Shown piece by piece: positions 40,910 to 48,621 of a DNA stretch of 64,000 bases. A model generated the notes under the pieces. That model was not told the DNA's origin and did not search any database. It was given only the letters and a program-made list of their open reading frames with translations. Location: the NCBI RefSeq assembly GCF_040905785.1, contig NZ_JBBDQW010000016.1, positions 1 to 64,000 on the forward strand. The letters are read 5' to 3'. The DNA comes from Tistlia sp040905785. GTDB lineage: Bacteria; Pseudomonadota; Alphaproteobacteria; Kiloniellales; DSM-21159. How positions within the stretch are numbered: the first letter of the stretch is position 1; each line of letters begins with the position of its first letter. Made by a program: the position numbers and the translations under genes.

Positions 40910-40965
40910 GACAAAAAGAAACCCCCCGCCCCGNNNNNNNNNNGGAGGACCGGTCGCGGGGCTCT
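40910..40965. terminator. possible terminator interrupted by the assembly gap
   Basis: The sequence gacaaaaagaaacccccc and gccccg lies before ten unknown bases (40934-40943), and cgcggggctcttc lies after them. The gccccg/cggggc arms with an A-rich left and T-containing right flank look like a bidirectional terminator between two convergent genes. A strong hairpin would explain why the assembly broke here. Confidence 0.45.
40934..40943. other. assembly gap (10 N)
   Basis: Ten unresolved bases. The true length of the gap may differ from ten. Confidence 0.99.
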
Positions 40966-41025
40966 TCAGACCTTCGCTCGTCCGGGCGGACCCGGTCGGA
41001 GCGGCAGGGCTTTCTGCGCAGCCGC

Positions 41026-41235
41026 TTAGGCGGAGCGCAGGTTCTCGGCCGAGGACTTGCCGCTACGGCTGTCCGCGACGATGTCGTAGGAGATCTTCTG
41101 GCCCTCGTTGAGGCCGCTCATGCCAGCGCGCTCGACGGCGCTGATGTGAACGAAGACGTCCTTGGAGCCGTCGTCGGGCTGGATGAAACCGAAGCCCTTC
41201 TGGCTATTGAACCACTTCACAGTTCCCGTGCTCAT
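41026..41235 (-). CDS. CspA-family cold-shock protein
   Basis: A 69-residue single cold-shock domain. RNA-binding motifs KGFGFI (RNP1) and VFVHIS (RNP2) are intact and the protein starts MSTGTVKWFNSQKG. It acts as an RNA chaperone. AAGGAA lies about 8 bases before the ATG. The upstream minus-strand region is AT-richer and long, as is common for leaders of this family, but I did not define a promoter. Confidence 0.95.
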   Translation of the reverse strand: MSTGTVKWFNSQKGFGFIQPDDGSKDVFVHISAVERAGMSGLNEGQKISYDIVADSRSGKSSAENLRSA

Positions 41236-41533
41236 GGGAGATTCCTTTAGATACGAGTGTAGTCAAGCCGCGCCATTCGCAGCCCATACGATCGAGATTG
41301 TTCGGAAGGTCGTCAGTCTGGCGCGCTTGTCGCGGCGAGGCCAAGTCGTTCGGCCGAATCTCAAAAAAGAGTAAAGGGCATCGCGCCCCTGGTTGCAAGC
41401 GAAATCGCGTAGGCCTCGAGTCGGCCGAGCCCGCCGGCCGGCCCGCCCCGCCCGCGCGACCTTGCCCCGCCGGCCGATCCCTGGAGAATGGGCGCCGGCG
41501 CGGATGGCGGCTGGCGGCGATAAGGAGACGGAC
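41236..41533. other. non-coding divergent gap
   Basis: A 298-base gap between the cold-shock gene (minus) and the VOC gene (plus). The half next to the cold-shock gene is relatively AT-rich, with an A-run caaaaaagagtaaagg near 41360, and probably forms its leader. The half next to the VOC gene is GC-rich without recognisable sites. Confidence 0.4.
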
Positions 41534-41998
41534 ATGACGGGGATGCCAGGGACGGGGATGCCAGGGACGGGGATGTTAGGGACGGGGATGCCGGGGAGGA
41601 TCCTGGGGCTCGACCACATCGTGCTGCGGGCGCGCGAGCCCGAGCGCCTGAAGCGCTTCTATTGCGAGGTCCTGGGCTGCAGCCTCGAGAAGGTCCAGGA
41701 AGCCATCGGCCTGACCCAACTGCGCGCCGGGCGCGCGCTCATCGACCTGGTCGACGTCGCCGGCCCGCTCGGACGGGCCGGCGGCGCGGCGCCCGGCGCC
41801 GAGGCCCGCAACCTCGACCATTTCTGCCTGCGCATCGAGCCTTTCGACGCCGCCGCCCTGACGGCGCATCTGCGCGCGCACGGCCTCGAGCCCGGGGAGG
41901 TCGTCAGCCGCTACGGAGCCGAGGGCGAGGGCCCGTCGCTCTACCTGGAGGACCCGGAGGGCAACAGCATCGAGCTCAAGGGCCCGCCGGCGGCCTGA
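41534..41998 (+). CDS. VOC-family (glyoxalase/bleomycin-resistance-like) protein
   Basis: A 154-residue vicinal-oxygen-chelate protein. LDHIVLRAREPERLKRFYCE starts the first beta-alpha-beta-beta-beta unit; HFCLRIEPFDAAALTAHL starts the second; YLEDPEGNSIEL carries a probable metal-ligand Glu. The first about 20 residues are an in-frame repeat, GMPGT x2, GMLGT, GMPG, so several ATG codons precede the domain. I chose the first because AAGGAGA lies 7 bases upstream. The substrate is unknown. Confidence 0.85.
   Translation: MTGMPGTGMPGTGMLGTGMPGRILGLDHIVLRAREPERLKRFYCEVLGCSLEKVQEAIGLTQLRAGRALIDLVDVAGPLGRAGGAAPGAEARNLDHFCLRIEPFDAAALTAHLRAHGLEPGEVVSRYGAEGEGPSLYLEDPEGNSIELKGPPAA
41536..41596 (+). 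repeat. 15-base tandem repeats at the VOC gene start
   Basis: About four copies of a unit close to acggggatgccaggg occur head to tail. Each contains an ATG in the same frame (41543, 41558, 41573, 41588). The third copy has tta for cca. Confidence 0.85.
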
Positions 41999-42025
41999 CC
42001 GAGGCCCCCTGCCCTATCACGCCAG

Positions 42026-42856
42026 TCACGCGAAGCGGACCTCGATGGCCTCCAGCGCGATGCCGCTCAGCCGGGTCTGCCAGCGCTCGCCGGGGGCGAT
42101 CGGCAGGGCGCGGGTCAGGGTGCCGGTGGTGACCAGCTCGCCGGCGGCGAGCGGCGGGTTCACCGGATCCTCGGCGAGCAATCCGACCAGGTGACGCAGG
42201 GCCGACAGCGGGCCGTCGAGGACGTTGGCGGCACGGCCGCGATCCATCAGCGCCCCGTCGCGCCAGAGCTCGATCTCGAAGCCCGCAAGGCTGGCCAGCC
42301 ACGCGCCCTGCCCGGCCGCCGGCACCGGGCGGCGCGGACCGACCAGCAGCGCGCCGTGCAGGCCGAAGGCGGCAACCGTGTCGGCGGGCGCGAAAACCCA
42401 GCCGGGAAAGACCGACTGCACGATCTCGAAGCCGTGGGCGACCCATTCGAGGCAGCCGAGAAGCGCCGCCTCGTCCATGCCCGGCTCGGGCGCTCTCGCG
42501 AGTCCCAGCACGATCTCCGGCTCCAGGCGCGGCTCCGCCAGGCCGGCCAGGGCGAAGCCCCCCGCGACCGCCGCGAGATCCCGGACCGTGCTGTCGTAGA
42601 CCGGTCCCCAGATCGGTGCGTGGACGCCGTACTCATCCCAGATCGTGCGGTTGGTGAAGCCGATCTTGCGGCCGACGGGGGTCTCGCCGCGCGCCATTCG
42701 CAGCCGCCGGACCCGGTCCGTCACGCGGTAGGCGTCAGCGAGTCCCAGCCCGCCTTCGCGCTGGCTGAAGGGCCGGATCTGCCGGCCGCTGCCGAGCAGG
42801 CCGACTAGCTCTCCGGCGATGCCGTCCAGCGCGGCGCTTCTTCCCATCTCCGTCAT
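42026..42856 (-). CDS. 2-keto-4-pentenoate hydratase/fumarylacetoacetase-family protein
   Basis: A 276-residue protein of the MhpD-like branch of the fumarylacetoacetate hydrolase superfamily. Landmarks are GRKIGFTNRTIWDEYGVHAP, a probable metal-binding LEPEIVLGL, and TTGTLTRALPIAPGERW near the C-terminus. Relatives hydrate 2-oxopent-4-enoate or decarboxylate oxalocrotonate in aromatic breakdown. No other genes of such a pathway are nearby, so the substrate is open. GAGGGAGG precedes the ATG at 42856. It is probably co-transcribed with the GST gene 34 bases upstream. Confidence 0.82.
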   Translation of the reverse strand: MTEMGRSAALDGIAGELVGLLGSGRQIRPFSQREGGLGLADAYRVTDRVRRLRMARGETPVGRKIGFTNRTIWDEYGVHAPIWGPVYDSTVRDLAAVAGGFALAGLAEPRLEPEIVLGLARAPEPGMDEAALLGCLEWVAHGFEIVQSVFPGWVFAPADTVAAFGLHGALLVGPRRPVPAAGQGAWLASLAGFEIELWRDGALMDRGRAANVLDGPLSALRHLVGLLAEDPVNPPLAAGELVTTGTLTRALPIAPGERWQTRLSGIALEAIEVRFA

Positions 42857-42890
42857 CCCGCCTCCCTCGTCCCCGCCATCGCGGCCGCGC

Positions 42891-43478
42891 TCAGTCGGCG
42901 GGCCGCGTGGCCTTTGCGGCCGGCCGTCTCCGCTGCTCGTCCAGCCAAGCGAAGAGGCGATGGTGGTCGACCTCCCACTCCTCGACAAGCCGGTAGTGGT
43001 CCATGAGATCGAGGCCGCAGACAAGGGCCACCTGCGCCAGATCCCATGGCGCAGCTGCGCCGGCCTCGACCCGCTGGTCGAAATAGGCGAGGCAGCGGCC
43101 GGCGCGGCGGCGCTCGATCTCGATCAGGAAGGCCGAGCGCTCGGCCGGCTCGCGGCGGTGCTCCCGGACCCAGGCGGCGATGCCCTCGAGAAAGCCCAGC
43201 GCCATGGACTCGAAGGCGACCTCGGGCCAGCCGCGGCGCTCCGGGCGCCCGGAGTCCGACAGGCTTCGGAGATAGCGCCAGACGTTGGCGGCCTCGCCGA
43301 GCACCAGCTCCCCGTCCACGAGGGTCGGCACGCGGCAGACCGGGCTGTAGGCCAGCAGCGGGCTGTCCGGCGCACGGTTCTGGACGCGGACCATCTCTAT
43401 GTCGGTTCGGCCGCTTTCCAGCGCCGCGATCCGGGCGATCCGCGCGTAGGGCGAATTCCGCGAGTAGAAGAGCTTCAT
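42891..43478 (-). CDS. glutathione S-transferase family protein
   Basis: A 195-residue GST. The thioredoxin-fold half contains MKLFYSRNSPYARIARI, the cis-Pro motif CRVPTLV and LGEAANVWRYL in place of the usual ES pair. An all-helical C-terminal domain follows. It is slightly shorter than the usual 200-220 residues. It may detoxify electrophiles or assist isomerisation; its pairing with the hydratase gene suggests a small catabolic unit, which is inference. Confidence 0.87.
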   Translation of the reverse strand: MKLFYSRNSPYARIARIAALESGRTDIEMVRVQNRAPDSPLLAYSPVCRVPTLVDGELVLGEAANVWRYLRSLSDSGRPERRGWPEVAFESMALGFLEGIAAWVREHRREPAERSAFLIEIERRRAGRCLAYFDQRVEAGAAAPWDLAQVALVCGLDLMDHYRLVEEWEVDHHRLFAWLDEQRRRPAAKATRPAD

Positions 43479-43777
43479 CAGGGCTTCCGATCGGGCTGCC
43501 GATCCTGCCGCCGCCGCCCCGAGGCGCCCGTACCGGGACCCGGCGCTCGGCGATCTTCACCGATCCCGGGGCGGCGGTCACCCCTCCCGACGGCGAGCAC
43601 CGGACGGCGCAGCCGCTCGAGACAGAAGATCCCGCTGCCGGGCGGCGCTTCGCCAGCCGTTCCTTCGGCGCCGGCCGGCCAGTTCAGCGGCACTTTCGGC
43701 GGCCTTTGCCCTAGCCTGGGGACCGGCTCCACACTGAACGCCCCCGCCCGAAACTCCCCTGAACCCGAGGTACGACC
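43479..43777. other. non-coding divergent gap
   Basis: This 299-base gap separates the GST gene (minus) from doeC (plus). It is GC-rich and holds an interrupted inverted repeat, ccgccgccccg (near 43510) and cggggcggcgg (near 43567). I see no recognisable promoter. Confidence 0.4.
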
Positions 43778-45304
43778 ATGGCCCAGAGCGCGACCGCGAC
43801 CCTCCGCACCGTCGGCACTCAGGCGAGCAATCCAGCGCAGGGCGCCGGGCTGCCGGAGCTCGTCGACCGCCGACTGTTCCGCGAGCTGTCCTACGTCGGC
43901 GGGCGCTGGACGGCGGCCGAGGACGCCCGGGCCCTCGACGTCCGCAATCCGGCCGACGGCAGCCTCGTCGGCCGCGTGCCGCTGCTCGGCGCGGCGGCCG
44001 CGACGGCCGCCGTCGCGGCGGCCCAGGACGCCTTTCCGGCCTGGCGGCGGGCGCTCGCCAAGGAGCGGGCGGCGCATCTGCGCGCCTGGTACGACCTGAT
44101 CGTGGCTGCCCGGCGCGACCTCGCGCTGCTGATGGTCGCCGAGCAGGGCAAGCCGCTCGCCGAGGCCGAGGGCGAGATCGACTACGCCGCCTCCTTCGTC
44201 GCCTGGTACGCCGAGGAGGCGACGCGCCTCTCCGCCGAGGCCGCGCCGAGCCACCTGCCGAACGCCGAGACCTCGGTGCGCCGCGAGGCGATCGGCGTGG
44301 CGGCCCTGGTGACGCCCTGGAACTTCCCGACCGCCATGATCACCCGCAAGGCCGCGGCGGCCCTGGCGGCCGGCTGCACGGTCGTCGTCCACCCCTCCTC
44401 CGAGACGCCCTTCTCGGCGCTCGCCCTGGCCGAGCTCGCCGAGCGCGCCGGGCTCCCGGCCGGCGTCTTCAACGTCGTCACCGGCACGGCCTCGGAGATC
44501 GTCCCGGCCTGGTGCGCCGACACCCGGGTCCGCGCGCTCTCCTTCACCGGCTCGACCGAGATCGGCCGCCTGCTCGCCGGGCAGTGCGCGCCGACGGTCA
44601 AGCAGCTGATCCTGGAGCTCGGCGGCCACGCACCCTTCCTGGTCTTCGCCGACGCCGACCTCGACCGCGCCGTCGAGAGCTGCCTGTCGGCCAAGTTCGC
44701 GACCAGCGGCCAGGACTGCCTGGCGGCCAACCGGATCTATGTCGAGCGCCCGGTCTACCAGGCCTTCGTCGCGCGCTTCCTCGACCAGGTCCGCACCCTG
44801 AAGGTCGGGGCCGGCCTGGAGCCGGGCGTCGAGATCGGCCCGCTGATCCACGAGCGCGCCGTCGCCAAGATGGCCGAGCAGGTCGAAGACGCGGTCGGCC
44901 GCGGCGCCCGGCTGCTGGCCGGCGGCAAGCGCCACGACCTGGGCGGCTGCTTCTTCGAGCCGACGGTGCTGGCCGACGTGCCCGACGAGGCGCTGGTCTT
45001 CAACGAGGAGACCTTCGGGCCGATCGCGGCCTTGGCGCCTTTCGACAGCGAGGCCGAGGCGATCGCCAAGGCCAACGCCACGGAGTATGGCCTGATCGCC
45101 TACCTGCACAGCGGCGACCGGGCGCGGATCGCCCGCCTCGTCCCGGAGCTGGAGTACGGCATGGTCGCGGTCAACCGCACCAAGGTCACCGGCGCGCCGG
45201 TGCCCTTCGGCGGCGTCAAGCAGTCGGGCCTGGCCCGCGAGGGCGGCCGCGCCGGCATCGAGGCCTTCACCGAGCTGAAGTACGTCTGCGAGGAGGTCGG
45301 CTAG
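43778..45304 (+). CDS. doeC: NAD(P)-dependent semialdehyde dehydrogenase (DoeC-like)
   Basis: A 508-residue aldehyde dehydrogenase of the succinate-semialdehyde class. The fold landmarks are TPWNFPTAMITRKAAAALAA, catalytic Glu in LELGGHAPF, catalytic Cys in SGQDCLAANR, and FNEETFGPI. In ectoine catabolism DoeC oxidises aspartate semialdehyde to aspartate. The following transaminase gene and the upstream doeAB genes support this role over GABA breakdown, though sequence alone cannot exclude succinate semialdehyde as substrate. About 20 extra N-terminal residues precede the fold. Confidence 0.82.
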   Translation: MAQSATATLRTVGTQASNPAQGAGLPELVDRRLFRELSYVGGRWTAAEDARALDVRNPADGSLVGRVPLLGAAAATAAVAAAQDAFPAWRRALAKERAAHLRAWYDLIVAARRDLALLMVAEQGKPLAEAEGEIDYAASFVAWYAEEATRLSAEAAPSHLPNAETSVRREAIGVAALVTPWNFPTAMITRKAAAALAAGCTVVVHPSSETPFSALALAELAERAGLPAGVFNVVTGTASEIVPAWCADTRVRALSFTGSTEIGRLLAGQCAPTVKQLILELGGHAPFLVFADADLDRAVESCLSAKFATSGQDCLAANRIYVERPVYQAFVARFLDQVRTLKVGAGLEPGVEIGPLIHERAVAKMAEQVEDAVGRGARLLAGGKRHDLGGCFFEPTVLADVPDEALVFNEETFGPIAALAPFDSEAEAIAKANATEYGLIAYLHSGDRARIARLVPELEYGMVAVNRTKVTGAPVPFGGVKQSGLAREGGRAGIEAFTELKYVCEEVG

Positions 45305-45328
45305 CACCGACGCGTCCGCGAAAATCCG

Positions 45329-45456
45329 CCCCTCACCCGCCTCGCTCGCGCTCGGCGCCCTCTCCCCCGAGGGGCGAGGGCTTTCATCGGGCACCGGTCC
45401 TCCCTCGCCCCTCGGGGGAAAGGGAGGGGCCCACGCGAAGCGTGGGAGAGTGAGGG
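45329..45456. repeat. inverted pair of GC-rich dispersed repeats
   Basis: A copy reading cccctcaccc...ggggcgaggg (45329-45380) is followed by a copy in opposite orientation, ccctcgcccctc...gtgaggg (45402-45456). Both are related to positions 1-52. The pair could form a long hairpin between doeC and doeD and may affect mRNA stability or termination. Confidence 0.7.
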
Positions 45457-45481
45457 CGAAACCACCAACGGGAGCCAAGTC

Positions 45482-46861
45482 ATGCTGCAGAACCGCGATA
45501 CCCTCGACGCCTGGGACCGCGACCACTTCTTCCATCCCTCGACCGCGATGGGCGCCCATGCCCGCGGCGAGTCGCCGAACCGGATCGTCACCGGCGGCGA
45601 AGGCGTCTACATCGTCGACCGCGACGGCAAGCGCAGCCTCGACGCCTTCGCCGGGCTCTACTGCGTCAACGTCGGCTACGGGCGCCAGGAGATCGCCGAG
45701 GCGATCGCCGAGCAGGCCCGGGAGCTGGCCTACTACCACTCCTACGCCGGCCACGGGACGGAGGCCTCGATCGCGTTGGCGCGCATGATCATCGAGCGCG
45801 CGCCCGAGAACATGAGCCACGTCTACTTCGGCCTGTCCGGTTCCGACGCCAACGAGACCCAGATCAAGCTGGTCTGGTACATCAACAACATCCTCGGCCG
45901 GCCCGAGAAGAAGAAGATCATCTCGCGCTGGCGCGGCTACCACGGCTCCGGGATCATGACCGGCAGCCTCACCGGCCTCGAGCTGTTCCATAATGCCTTC
46001 GACCTGCCGCGCGCGCCGATCCTGCACACCGAGGCGCCCTACCACTTCCGCTGCGACGACCCCAGCCTCGACGAGGAGGCCTTCGCGACCCGCTGCGCCG
46101 AGCGCCTGGAGGCGCTGATCGAGGCAGAGGGCGCCGACACCATCGCCGCCTTCATCGGCGAGCCGATCCTCGGCACCGGCGGCATCGTGCCGCCGCCGCG
46201 GACCTACTGGCAGAAGATCCAGGCGGTGCTGAGGAAGCACGACATCCTGCTGATCGCCGACGAGGTGGTCACCGGCTTCGGCCGCCTGGGCACGATGTTC
46301 GGCAGCCTCCACTACGGCATGGAGCCGGACCTGATCACCATCGCCAAGGGCCTGACCAGCGCCTACGCGCCGCTGTCCGGGGTGATCGTCAGCGAGAAGC
46401 TGTGGAAGGTGCTGGAGCAGGGCTCCGACCAGCTGGGCCCGATCGGCCACGGCTGGACCTACTCGGCCCACCCGCTGTGCGCCGCCGCCGGCGTCGCCAA
46501 CCTGCAGCTGATCGACAAGCTGGGGCTGGTCGACAACGCCGGCAGCGTCGGCGCCTATTTCCGCAAGTCGCTTTCGGAGGCCTTGTCCAGCCACCCGATC
46601 GTCGGCGAGGTCCGTGGCGACGGCCTGCTGGCGGCGGTCGAGTTCGCCCGCGACAAGGACAGCCGCACGCTCTTCGACCCGGCGCTCAAGGTCGGCCCGA
46701 AGGTCGCCGCGGCGACCCTGGAGCGCGGCGTCATCGCCCGCGCCATGCCGCACGGCGACATCCTGGGCTTCGCGCCGCCGCTCTGCCTGACCCGCGAAGA
46801 GGCCGACACCGTGGTCGAGGCGGCCAAGGGCGCCGTCGAGGCGGTCGCCCGGACGCTGTAG
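45482..46861 (+). CDS. doeD: class III aminotransferase, diaminobutyrate transaminase DoeD-like
   Basis: A 459-residue PLP-dependent class III aminotransferase. It has YHSYAGHGTEASIALARMI, LSGSDANETQIKL, the PLP-binding IADEVVTGFGRLG and lysine in TIAKGLTSAYAPL. In the ectoine pathway it converts 2,4-diaminobutyrate to aspartate semialdehyde, the substrate of DoeC upstream. GGGAG precedes the ATG. A strong terminator follows the stop codon. Other omega-amino acids are possible substrates. Confidence 0.87.
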   Translation: MLQNRDTLDAWDRDHFFHPSTAMGAHARGESPNRIVTGGEGVYIVDRDGKRSLDAFAGLYCVNVGYGRQEIAEAIAEQARELAYYHSYAGHGTEASIALARMIIERAPENMSHVYFGLSGSDANETQIKLVWYINNILGRPEKKKIISRWRGYHGSGIMTGSLTGLELFHNAFDLPRAPILHTEAPYHFRCDDPSLDEEAFATRCAERLEALIEAEGADTIAAFIGEPILGTGGIVPPPRTYWQKIQAVLRKHDILLIADEVVTGFGRLGTMFGSLHYGMEPDLITIAKGLTSAYAPLSGVIVSEKLWKVLEQGSDQLGPIGHGWTYSAHPLCAAAGVANLQLIDKLGLVDNAGSVGAYFRKSLSEALSSHPIVGEVRGDGLLAAVEFARDKDSRTLFDPALKVGPKVAAATLERGVIARAMPHGDILGFAPPLCLTREEADTVVEAAKGAVEAVARTL

Positions 46862-46886
46862 GAGTTCTCCCGGGCTCCCTCCCCCT

Positions 46887-46921
46887 GGCCGGGCCGGCGT
46901 TCTCGCCGCGCCCGGCCTTTT
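46887..46921 (+). terminator. rho-independent terminator after doeD
   Basis: The stem ggccgggc...gcccggcc encloses an inner stem cggcg-ttct-cgccg and is followed by tttt. It lies 25 bases after the doeD stop and also separates this gene from the convergent bioY. Confidence 0.88.
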
Positions 46922-46925
46922 CTCG

Positions 46926-47507
46926 TCAGCGCCGCTTCAGCAGCTTCCAGGCGGCCGGCAGCAGGGCCGCGGCGAGCGCGACCTTGACCGCCTCGCCGGC
47001 GAGGAAGGGCAGCAGGCCGGCCGCGACGGCCGCCTCGAAGCCGACCAGGGCGGACAGCCAGGCGAGGCCGCAGGCGAAGATCAGGAGGTCGCCGAGCAGC
47101 ATCGCCAGGGCGCTGCTCGCCAGGCTGCGGCTCCAGCCGCGCTCGACCAGCCAGCCGACCGCGACGGCCGCGACCAGGAAGCCGGCGAGGTAGCCGCCGG
47201 TCGGTCCCAGCAGGTAGGCGGCACCCCCGCCGGCGGCGAAGACCGGCAGGCCGAGGGCGCCCTGGGCGAGGTAGAGCAGCACGGTGGCCGCGGCCAGGCG
47301 CCAGCCGAGAGCGGCGCCGAGCAGCAGCACGACGCCGGTCTGCAGGGTCATGGGCACCGGCCAGAAGGGCACCTGGATCTTGGCCGAGATCGTCAGCAGG
47401 GCGCTGCCGAGAACGGCCAGCAGCAGGCCGCGCAGCAGGCGGTTGTCGGCACGCGCCGGCCACAGGGCCCCGGCGAGGGTGGTGGGAGTAGTGGTGTTGT
47501 CGCTCAC
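46926..47507 (-). CDS. bioY: BioY biotin transporter
   Basis: A 193-residue integral membrane protein, the substrate-binding S component of biotin ECF transporters. It has about six hydrophobic helices and the signatures VPFWPVPMTLQTGVVLL and GPTGGYLAGFLVAA. The start is a GTG at 47505-47507 with a strong AAGGAGG; the frame continues upstream through repeat DNA and should not be used. BioM and BioN genes are absent, as in many species where BioY works alone or with shared modules. It stands next to three biotin-dependent enzyme genes. Confidence 0.93.
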   Translation of the reverse strand: MSDNTTTPTTLAGALWPARADNRLLRGLLLAVLGSALLTISAKIQVPFWPVPMTLQTGVVLLLGAALGWRLAAATVLLYLAQGALGLPVFAAGGGAAYLLGPTGGYLAGFLVAAVAVGWLVERGWSRSLASSALAMLLGDLLIFACGLAWLSALVGFEAAVAAGLLPFLAGEAVKVALAAALLPAAWKLLKRR

Positions 47508-47534
47508 GAGGAGCCTCCTTGACTGTTCTCTCAT

Positions 47535-47562
47535 CGTCATCCCCGCGAAGGCGGGGATCCAT
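47535..47562 (+). repeat. 28-base dispersed hairpin repeat, copy 1
   Basis: cgtcatccccgcgaaggcgg followed by ggatccat. It contains an internal stem (atccccgc/gcggggat). An exact inverted copy lies 30 bases downstream. This sequence family is widespread in alphaproteobacterial intergenic regions. Confidence 0.85.
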
Positions 47563-47592
47563 AGGAAGCGTCCGCACATGCCGCCTTTCCCA

Positions 47593-47620
47593 ATGGATCC
47601 CCGCCTTCGCGGGGATGACG
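47593..47620 (-). repeat. 28-base dispersed hairpin repeat, copy 2 (inverted)
   Basis: The exact reverse complement of copy 1. Together they form a potential long hairpin between bioY and the pxpC-like gene and may end transcription or protect mRNA. Confidence 0.85.
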
Positions 47621-47649
47621 GCATGAGGGAAGCGCGATCCGGCGTGGCC

Positions 47650-48621
47650 CTAGCCCAGGGCCGCGCGCATCTTCTCGACCAGCGCCTGGCGCTCGTGGCG
47701 GGCCGCCAGGGCCTGGTCCATGTCGACCTTCACGAAGCGCGTCGGGGTGTGCGGCTGCATCTGGCCGATCAGGTCCATGTCGGCCGAGATCACCGTGCCG
47801 AGCATGAAGTATCCGCCGCCCGAGACCGCGTCGCGGTGCAGCACGATCGGCTCGGTGCCGCCCGGTACCTGCACCGAGCCGTAGGGGTAGCAGGCGTCGG
47901 TGATGTTGGAGGGGTCGGAGCCGGCGCCGAAGGGCGGCTCGCGCTCGACGAAGTCCAGCGACTGGCCGTCGCGGAAGCGGTAGCCCATGCGGTCGCACTC
48001 CGGCGCCACCTTCCAGGTGTCGTCGAAGAAGCTCTTCTGCGAGGCCTCGACCAGGCGATGCCAGTAGAGCCCCGGCAGCACGCGCAGCTCGACCGGGGCG
48101 CCAAGCTTGCGCCGCAGCGCCTCGGGCAGCGCGCGCCCGGCCTTGGCGCCGGCCGCCGCGCCGAGCGGCAGCAGGTCGCCGGCCTGGATCGCGCGACCCT
48201 CGTAGCCGCCGAGCGCGCCGATCGCGTAGGTCGAGCGGCTGCCGAGCGCCAGCGGCACGTCGATGCCGCCCGAGATCGCGATATAGGCGCGCGCGCCGCT
48301 CTTCAGGAAGTCGAAGCTGAGGACCTGCCCGGCCGCGACCGGGAAGGCGGTCCAGGGCGCCTGCTCCTCGCCGTCGACCCGGGGCGTCATCTCCGCCCCC
48401 GTGACGGCGACCAGCGCGTCCTCGGTGAACTCCAGCTCCGGGCCGATGAAGACGGCCTCCAGGGCGGCCGCGCCCTCGTCGTTGCCGACCAGCCGGTTGG
48501 CGGCGCGCAGGGCGTAGCGGTCCATCGCGCCGGAGATCGGGATGCCGAGGTGGTAGTAGCCCGGCCGGCCGAGGTCCTGGATCGTCGTGGCGAGGCCGCC
48601 GGCGATGACCTTAGTTGGCAT
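47650..48621 (-). CDS. biotin-dependent carboxyltransferase subunit, KipA/PxpC family
   Basis: A 323-residue protein of the allophanate hydrolase subunit 2 (AHS2) family. It begins KVIAGGLATTIQDLGRPGYY and contains ISGAMDRYALRAANRLVGN, YIAISGGIDVPLALGSRSTY and PSNITDACYPYGSVQVPGGTEPI. With the KipI-like subunit it forms 5-oxoprolinase or related amide-cleaving complexes. Its start overlaps the preceding gene by 11 bases. Clustering with biotin carboxylase and carrier genes indicates a biotin-dependent reaction. Confidence 0.88.
   Translation of the reverse strand: MPTKVIAGGLATTIQDLGRPGYYHLGIPISGAMDRYALRAANRLVGNDEGAAALEAVFIGPELEFTEDALVAVTGAEMTPRVDGEEQAPWTAFPVAAGQVLSFDFLKSGARAYIAISGGIDVPLALGSRSTYAIGALGGYEGRAIQAGDLLPLGAAAGAKAGRALPEALRRKLGAPVELRVLPGLYWHRLVEASQKSFFDDTWKVAPECDRMGYRFRDGQSLDFVEREPPFGAGSDPSNITDACYPYGSVQVPGGTEPIVLHRDAVSGGGYFMLGTVISADMDLIGQMQPHTPTRFVKVDMDQALAARHERQALVEKMRAALG

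Noticed and set aside
43778..46861. GABA catabolism pair (gabD-gabT)
   Set aside because: Possible from family membership, but linkage to eutBC-doeAB and the diaminobutyrate route make DoeC/DoeD the better reading. Substrate tests would settle this.
47535..47620. CRISPR-like repeat pair
   Set aside because: There are only two copies, inverted to each other, no regular spacers and no cas genes. They fit dispersed intergenic repeats.
46926..47624. BioY with a 39-residue N-terminal extension
   Set aside because: The extension is translated from the 28-base repeats; a GTG with AAGGAGG at 47507 is a proper start.
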